64,000 bases of DNA from Botrytis cinerea B05.10 (taxonomy: Eukaryota > Ascomycota > Leotiomycetes > Helotiales > Sclerotiniaceae), in contig NC_037320.1 in the NCBI RefSeq assembly GCF_000143535.2, forward strand, positions 124,001 to 188,000. Reading direction: 5' to 3'. The notes below the pieces were generated by a model that was not told where the DNA came from, made no database searches, and saw nothing but the letters and a program-made list of their open reading frames with translations. Below, in pieces: positions 57,694 through 64,000 of the stretch (the first letter of the stretch is position 1; each line of letters begins with the position of its first letter). Made by a program: the position numbers and the translations under genes.

Positions 57694-60600
57694 AGTGGGA
57701 TTGATTCATAGAGTAGAATGGTGACTGGCGTGGCGAATCCAGGAGAGGACCTACACATGAGTGGGATTTGTATTTCTAGCTGAATCTTGGAATTTTAGTC
57801 CGTCTATCTAGAATCGAAGTCTGTGTGGTGTGGTGATGACTAGATGAGATGAATCGAATTGAATTGAATGAGGGGTATCTTGGTGGTGATGTTGTGATAT
57901 GAGACGATATGCTGAGCAAGTAGGCATACGTAAATGGGTGAATGTGTGGATTTATGTTTGTGTGTATGTTTTTATTAATAAAAAATAAAAAATTACACAA
58001 AGGACGATTGACATGATGTTAGATAAATGATATATGATATATCGAGGAGGGAGATCCAAACTCTGGGGAATAGGAGTGGGAAATTTGGATGTGGATGTGA
58101 ATGAGATGAGATGAGACTTGATGAGATGAGTCTTTTGCTCCTGGACGCCAGAGGCTAGAGGCTAGAGTAAGTTACATGTGAGTGTGAGTTTGTGAGTTTT
58201 ATTCCGTGGATATGATGTGGATGGATGGATGGATGGATGGATTATGAGGATAAAATTGGAATTGAAAACTGGGACTTTGGAATTTGGAATGATGGGAAGT
58301 TTTATCTTCGCATCTGAATTAAATCAAATTGGGGGTGGGAGAGAATGTGGGTCGGTGGAAGAAGCGAGGGGATAGCTAGATTGGAAATCAATCTCTTTAT
58401 ATTTCAAAGTGTGTTTGTTTATTTGGGTAAAGGTTATTTATAAACTTGCTTGAGTAGTGATTAAATCACTCATGAGATAACTATTGAAAGGGGAGGGGAA
58501 GGAAAGAACGAGATTGAGATTGGAGGGTTGGTTTGAAATGTTGATTGGGTGGATGAATGGATGGATGACTCGGCTTTTTGGTTTTGGTTTTGTTCGTTCG
58601 TTTGTAATTGATTTCATGGGGATGGATTGGATTTTAGTTCTTGTTGTTTTTGTTTTTGGGTTTGGGTTGGCGTTTTATACATTCTGATCTGTCACGATGT
58701 GGGATGGATGTGGATGGAGACTTGTTTGTAGGTTATGAGTAAATATACGGGTATGGAGAATTGTATACTTAGATGGAGGGTTTGGATGGTTGCTTCTACT
58801 GTGTGGTGGTACGCATGCGAGATAGATGGATGGATGGGAAGATGGATGGATAGATAGTTTTTACTTTATATGTCTATCTACTCTCCTTCTGGGTTCTATC
58901 ACTGGGTTGGAGAATAGATTTATTTGATCTGAGTTATTTCTTAGTTGGTGTGACTAGAACAATGGGTGGCTATCTAGATATAGAAGCTTACTTCGTGCTT
59001 TGTACTTCATTCATGATGATTGTTTGATTTTTAGGTTCCATTCATATTTTGATTCTTGACTTTACTTTTGTTTTCAGTATAGATGTGATGGAGATGGGCT
59101 GGGGTTGAAGATACTGTATGGCATGTGTGTATTGGTGATTTGTATACATATCGTTGCAGAGTGAATCCAGTTCTTGTATGTGCATATATATAGCGGTAGA
59201 ATCTTGCATGAAATAGAAGATGGTGGTTGGGAATTGGACGATCGGATTGTGTAGAGGCTTGTCTGGTTGCATATATATAAATACAGAAGTGAGGTCAGGA
59301 TTTCGCTAAGGTTGCTGGAGATTTGAGATTTGAGATTTGGGTCGGAGAAGGGGAGGAGGTAGACGCCAATGCCGGACACTAAAACTACCTAGGACTTAAG
59401 AGATTTGTGAACACTGACGAGAAATCAAATGAAAAAAGAAGATAGTGGAGGGAGGAATATGAGAGAAAACAAACGAGCGTAGGAAATAGTAAAGATACAT
59501 TAGTGTTCATATCTAAAATTTTAGTTATCCTGTTTACCTATTTTCTCTTTCTCGATCTCCGATTTTAATCCAATTCTGAAAACCATTTATCATTCTTACA
59601 TTTCAATCTTACCAAGGTGTGATATTAATCGTGCTATATTGAAGGATTGGCATCAGCTATACTCCCAGGTTCATAAGCTCAACATGTACAGGTTTGATAC
59701 CTAATGAAAGGAACCCAGAGATATAGATCCTTTTTGGAAGCTTGGCAATGAGGAGTTCTCATGTGTGCAATATTATGACGTTCATTTACTAGAATTCAAA
59801 GTAGCTAGGGTGAAACGGCTCTCCAACTTACTTCTCTTGTGGTAGAAATCCTGTTCGGGACTTCCTTAGAGGAGGGTATAAGATAGATGGCCCAATAAAA
59901 GTCACAATATTGCAGAAGTACTACAGTTAGTCATTGTCTGTCTGTCGTTCCGTTTCATAGAATCCTCAAAATATAAACGCGACTAAAGATGTAGTCCTCT
60001 GATTAAAACGAGCCGTATGGAAGCAAGAAGTGAGAGCAAGCACCCGAAAATATGGCTAAGATTCAATCATGGAAGATAGACTGATGCATAACTTCTGTAA
60101 GAACAAATATCCCCCCTCCTTGTCACTGGGGAGATCAAGAGCCCGTGGCAATGAATATCAGACTATTAGGATGAATTCTTGCCCTTTAGCTTGAAATTCC
60201 ATGAGATCCTTTGCTATATTGCACTCTTATCTTTCCATGAAAGTCTAACATAAAAGTCTAACAGCTGGCACTCTGAGAGTACTTAACTCGAAACAGATTT
60301 CCAACAGTAAAACCCTGCCGTCAACAACAGCGAGTATTTCTCTCAGAGCCAAAGAAATACTCAAACCAAGTAAAACGATATATAACAAGTCAAAAGCACC
60401 AATTCCATAGTTCATCGCCAGTGACCAGATACAACCACTTGGTTTTTCATCTTGAATAATCATTACTCCCTCCAATCCAATACTCAATCAAATAAACATA
60501 CAAAAAAGACAGAAGCTGTCGTTATCATTAACCTCACTCAATTCAATTCACCGCGGGGCACATGGCTGACTAATCACAAACCTCACCTCACAAAGCTCCA

Positions 60601-60752
60601 TTCATCATCTCACCTCGAAATAAATTATTAGTTTCCATCCCACCACTCATTTCGCACTTGAAGCTCTCAAACTCCACCATTTACTATCCGCATACCTCTC
60701 TACTTCACTCTTTTTGATTTTCGCTCTCGCGCTTTTAAAGGAATCGGTAAAA
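57694..60752. other. Longest intergenic stretch (3.1 kb), no gene recognised
   Basis: No convincing coding signal is seen. GGAT repeats occur at about 58219-58240, GAT/GGAT units at about 58820-58850, and GAGATGAGATG at about 58100-58130. The stretch between 57700 and 59400 is TG-rich and the stretch 59500-60750 looks like ordinary AT-rich spacer. I searched by eye for tRNA B-box sequence (GGTTCGANTCC) and found none. Confidence 0.5.
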
Positions 60753-62020
60753 ATGGCGCAAAAAGGCCAACAAAGTGCGTTTCCTCCCCCTCCAATGTTC
60801 TCTTCGCTCCCATTTCCTCCCTCCTCTTCTCTGAACTTCCAGCCCAAAAACCTAACAAACAACAGTCGACCTCACCTCTCTCACCACCGCCCAATTAACC
60901 CAAGTCAAAAAGCAACTCGACGACGAGCTCGAACATCTCACGTCTTCCTTCCAACAACTCCGCGCTGCGCAGAATAAATTCAGAGAATGTTTGAGGAGTA
61001 TTAGTACGGGTGTTGGAAAGACGTTTGAGGGTAAGTTTATCTGCAGTTTTCTTCACTTGTTTGTAGAGAAGAGGGAAAGGGAGAAAGGAATAAAAGAGTG
61101 GGTAATGGAGAGAGGAAAGCGAGGCTACAAGAAGCTGCGAATTTTGAGCACGGGGAAGGGAATCTCGGGGAGAGCACAAGGATTCGAGAAATTGAGGAGT
61201 ATAGGAAGTGCCGAAGAAGCTTTGCCAGTCTCAAAGTTCAAAAGAACGAGCAGAATACCTTGCGCATTTTCTTCTACTTCTACTCCTCTCCTTCTCTCTG
61301 CACTCAGCCATTTCAACTATTGCTCGCCTACATCAACCCGCTGCTCAAATTTCCGGCAATGCAGCTTCTCTCCTCTCCTTACCCGCACCCTCCTCCCAGC
61401 AACCAAATGTGCTGGCCCTTGCTCTCTCTCCCCTTTCCTCTTCTTCTCTTTACTCCAAGATGTCCACAAGCCGAGATCATACCTGTAACACACTTGAACT
61501 AACTACCCCTCTCAATCCACTAGGCAAACCAATCCTCGTACCTCTCACAACATCCCTTTACGTCCCCGGCGAATTAGCGGATACCGAGAATGTGATTGTA
61601 GATATTGGAACTGGTTTCTATGTTGAGAAGGTACGATTGTTATTTTCCTCCATTATCCTTTATCTTCCCTTCATCACCCCTTTGCACTTCTCCAATTCCA
61701 TTTTATACATTCATTTCTTCATTCCCATATTAGAAATTACATGTATCCTAAACTCTCTCGAAACTTACATACAAACCTTAGAACACCAAAGATGCAATCA
61801 AATTCTACGAAGCAAAAGTTGAAGAAATTGGAACCAATTTGAAGGATTTAGAAATTATAGTCAACAACAAATCAAATAGTCTACGTGTGGTTGAAGATGG
61901 TATGCTTCAATTTATTTTGGGTTACAGAATCGATGAATTATTAACTAATTTCTAAATACAGTTTTACGCCAGAAAGTTCTTAGCTCAACTCCAGGTGCTG
62001 CTTCAGCTTCAACATCTTGA
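60753..62020 (+). CDS. Prefoldin subunit 5
   Basis: Alpha-type prefoldin subunit (yeast Gim5, human PFDN5), part of the cytosolic co-chaperone hexamer. Exons are 60753-60774, 60866-61030, 61524-61630, 61782-61899 and 61962-62020, giving 156 aa. The family motifs are [70 protein letters not shown] and [14 protein letters not shown]. The C-terminus is a short Ser/Ala tail. Intron 2 is 493 nt, long for this window, and carries open frames of 130-165 codons with no family features. The spliced join [14 protein letters not shown] agrees with the family, so no missing exon is expected inside it. Confidence 0.95.
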
Positions 62021-62358
62021 TACCTCTGCGCTATGGATGGGAAGGAAAAAATTGAAATGCCAAAAACTCAAATAATCTCGTAGAGAAGTCGATTCATTCG
62101 AGACACCACTAAAATCAGAATGGTCAAGTCGAGGAAAACACCAAATTCGCTGTAGAGTGCAGACTGTATTTATGACGAGTGAAATTCCGATGATGATTGC
62201 TCTCATTCAAAGATGGCAGCAAAATGAAATAAGAAAGGACTGGTGCAATGAAACTCAAAAAGTGAGATCGGAGAGGCGGTGCCTTTGAAGAGACTTGTCA
62301 AGTAATTTCAAAATAGTAAAGTTATGAAAGCACTTGATGTGTAGTATCGATCTGGCGA
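62021..62358. other. Convergent intergenic spacer
   Basis: These 338 bp between two convergent stops show only UTR-like sequence. Confidence 0.45.
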
Positions 62359-64000
62359 TTAGGGTTTGCTTTCGTTTATTGACTGGTGGAAACCCAAGAG
62401 AAGTTCATCGAGCTCTTCGAAAAAACCTTTGAATCCCCCAGCTGGAAAGAAGTTACTCATATCCTTCTGCCAGTCGCGGTCCATCGTAGTGTGATCATTT
62501 GCCTCCATATCTGTATCCCAGAGATCATGAAAAACAGCGACTCCAGCACAGATATTTGGCTCTGCTACAGTGCTCAAACCATTCCAGTTTCTGTTGATGG
62601 TGAATTCGAGGCAGTAACCACCCTTTTGAGTCTTGAACCTATAGATGCTTTGAAGTGTAACCTTCTCGACACGTAGACCAGCCTGAACACGAGGGGTGAT
62701 TCTAGGATATATGAATCCATACTTGTCTTTACGATCCTCCATTCTTCGAGTGTTTAATCCCGTACGAACATAAGGTTGCAAGCAACTTTGAACCAAGTCT
62801 TGAAATGAACTCTCGACTATGGTGCCGGCTGTTTCACTGATGATCTCAATGGTCCAATCAACTTGTCTATTGGTATCTCTATTAGTAAGTGATCAAGAAG
62901 TCAAGGATCATAAACTTACTCAATATCAACAGTCACAATCTCCACACACTTGTTGCGACGTTCTTCCTCAACAACTTTGACTACACCACATTGGTATCCA
63001 CCATATACCGTGTCAATGTCTGCCTCAATCTTGAACATTTGGCCTGATGAATTCTGTACGACGAGGATCGCAACGAATTTTGGCTTCACGTCCTGCAGGT
63101 CGTAGTCCGTGCTACTCCAAACCATGAATTTGTTAAGTTTTGACTTCACATCAGCCATCATGTGAATGACAACTCGAGGGTCAACACTAATCAAGTATGT
63201 GTCAGCTCGTGAATAAACTTCTGGTACATCATGAACTTACCCCTTTTCGAATATACCCCTAGTTCCTGTACGTTTCATCATCTTCGTGAAGGCATCCCAA
63301 TTTTGCTTGCCATCAGTCAAAACTGTTTGCCAGCGTGTAAGGTGCAGTTCTCCAAAATATACTCGCATCTGCATGCGGTCCTTGAGGCGAGTCAGCTCGT
63401 TGAGATGTTCGCTCAACTCCTTACGAAACTCTTCGACGGTGGCTTCCACTTTCAAAGAGCGACGGGGGCTCTGTTTGTTTAACTCTTCATTGGAAGACAT
63501 CTTGGAAAACTTGATACCAGAGACATGTTTTTGGCCTTCAAAACTGGTAGATGCTTCGAGGAGAGTAGACTCAGTAGAATATCGCGGTGGTACAACAATA
63601 AAAACAGTGTCTTCCATGTTTGCACGAGCATGAGCACTATCAGCAGCTTGTCGGATACCTTTGATGACTTCAATTATGGTAGTTTGACCGGATGGTGACG
63701 GGGCAGAGATAACTAGCCATCGGCGGGCACCATTCCAATGAATAAAGACTTTCCAAGTGGTTCTTAGACGGTCAAGATCCTTCATTTGTTCGCCAAATAA
63801 CTGCTCGGGGTTCTCTCCCCTCACTGGCCATTGATAGAATCCCTATGGGAGATCAGTGTCTACGACCGACTAAAGCAATAGACAGAAAAGACTTACTATG
63901 GCTGAGAATACCTCTCCTTCGACAGGTTTCTTCAAGAAGCGTGCTGTGTTGGTGCGCAAGCTTCGGTCATTTTCAAGTTGTAATTTCTTGGCTTCAGTCA
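62359..64000 (-). CDS. Unidentified fungal protein (5' part outside window)
   Basis: Exons visible are 64000-63897 (entering from the right edge), 63842-63241, 63186-62920 and 62878-62359, giving about 497 C-terminal residues. Junctions are canonical GT-AG and keep the frame. The protein is globular and mixed alpha/beta: FYQWPVRGENPEQLFG, TWKVFIHWNGARRWLVISAPSPSGQTTIIEVIKGIRQA, VFIVVPPRY, FRKELSEHLNELTRLKDRMQMRVYFGELHLTRW. Later parts include KFVAILVVQNSSGQMFKIEADIDTVYGGYQCGVVKVV and a helical C-terminus (FEELDELLLGFHQSI). It has no signal peptide or membrane segment in the visible part. I recall similar sequences only as fungal DUFs (possibly DUF7905) and would not assign a function. The ending is upstream of prefoldin 5 and convergent with it. 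Confidence 0.7.

Noticed and set aside
57694..60752. tRNA or snRNA genes in the long spacer
   Set aside because: No B-box GGTTCGANTCC with a matching A-box or clover-leaf could be found by eye.

Overview
The window reads as nuclear DNA of a filamentous ascomycete (Pezizomycotina). The protein-coding genes carry mostly short introns (about 45-70 nt) with GTRNGT donors and CTAAC/CTRAY branch points. The families (fungal Mdm1, Opi3, Hem25, Rxt2, a DUF8035-like protein, an Lpx1-like peroxisomal hydrolase) fit that group. The moderate AT bias and the protein sequences suggest a leotiomycete such as the Sclerotiniaceae; that placement is inference. I see no tRNA, rRNA, CRISPR array, virus or intact transposon.

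Layout. 1-8.0 kb: a cut-off gene end, PEX14 (-), divergent NDC80 (+), and a two-RRM SR-like RNA-binding protein (+) with one unusually long intron. 9.4-18.1 kb: an NAPE-PLD/Fmp30-like hydrolase, a glutathione S-transferase and a secreted carboxylesterase, all +, separated by long repeat-rich spacers, one of which holds a 43-bp GC-rich inverted repeat. 19.1-27.7 kb: an Lpx1-like hydrolase ending in SKL (-), a multi-BRCT Rtt107/Brc1-like protein (+), a CCDC174-like protein (-), homoserine dehydrogenase (+) and a small membrane protein (-). 28.6-33.8 kb: TRM8 and MDM1 (both +). 35.6-48.9 kb: TRAPPC11 (-), RXT2 (+), OPI3 (+), a NIT-type nitrilase (-), HEM25 (+) and a DUF8035-like protein (-). 51.1-64 kb: prefoldin subunit 1 (-), alkaline ceramidase (+), a TMF1/Sgm1-like golgin (+), prefoldin subunit 5 (+) and an unrecognised gene (-) cut by the right edge.

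This is mainly a housekeeping region, not a biosynthetic or defence cluster. Loose themes are peroxisomes (PEX14 and an SKL-tailed hydrolase), prefoldin (two of six subunits within 11 kb) and lipid or membrane traffic (Fmp30-like, OPI3, ceramidase, MDM1, TRAPPC11, TMF1).

The most interesting signals are in RNA processing. They are a 7-nt microexon in PEX14, a 17-nt exon in OPI3, a 16-nt last exon in the nitrilase gene, a GC-AG intron in the ceramidase, an in-frame stop-free intron in TRAPPC11, and competing donors at a 476-nt intron of the SR-like gene. A cluster of three MBF-type ACGCG motifs lies upstream of the BRCT gene. All gene models were spliced by eye from reading frames, splice signals and remembered family motifs; no alignment or RNA data were available.
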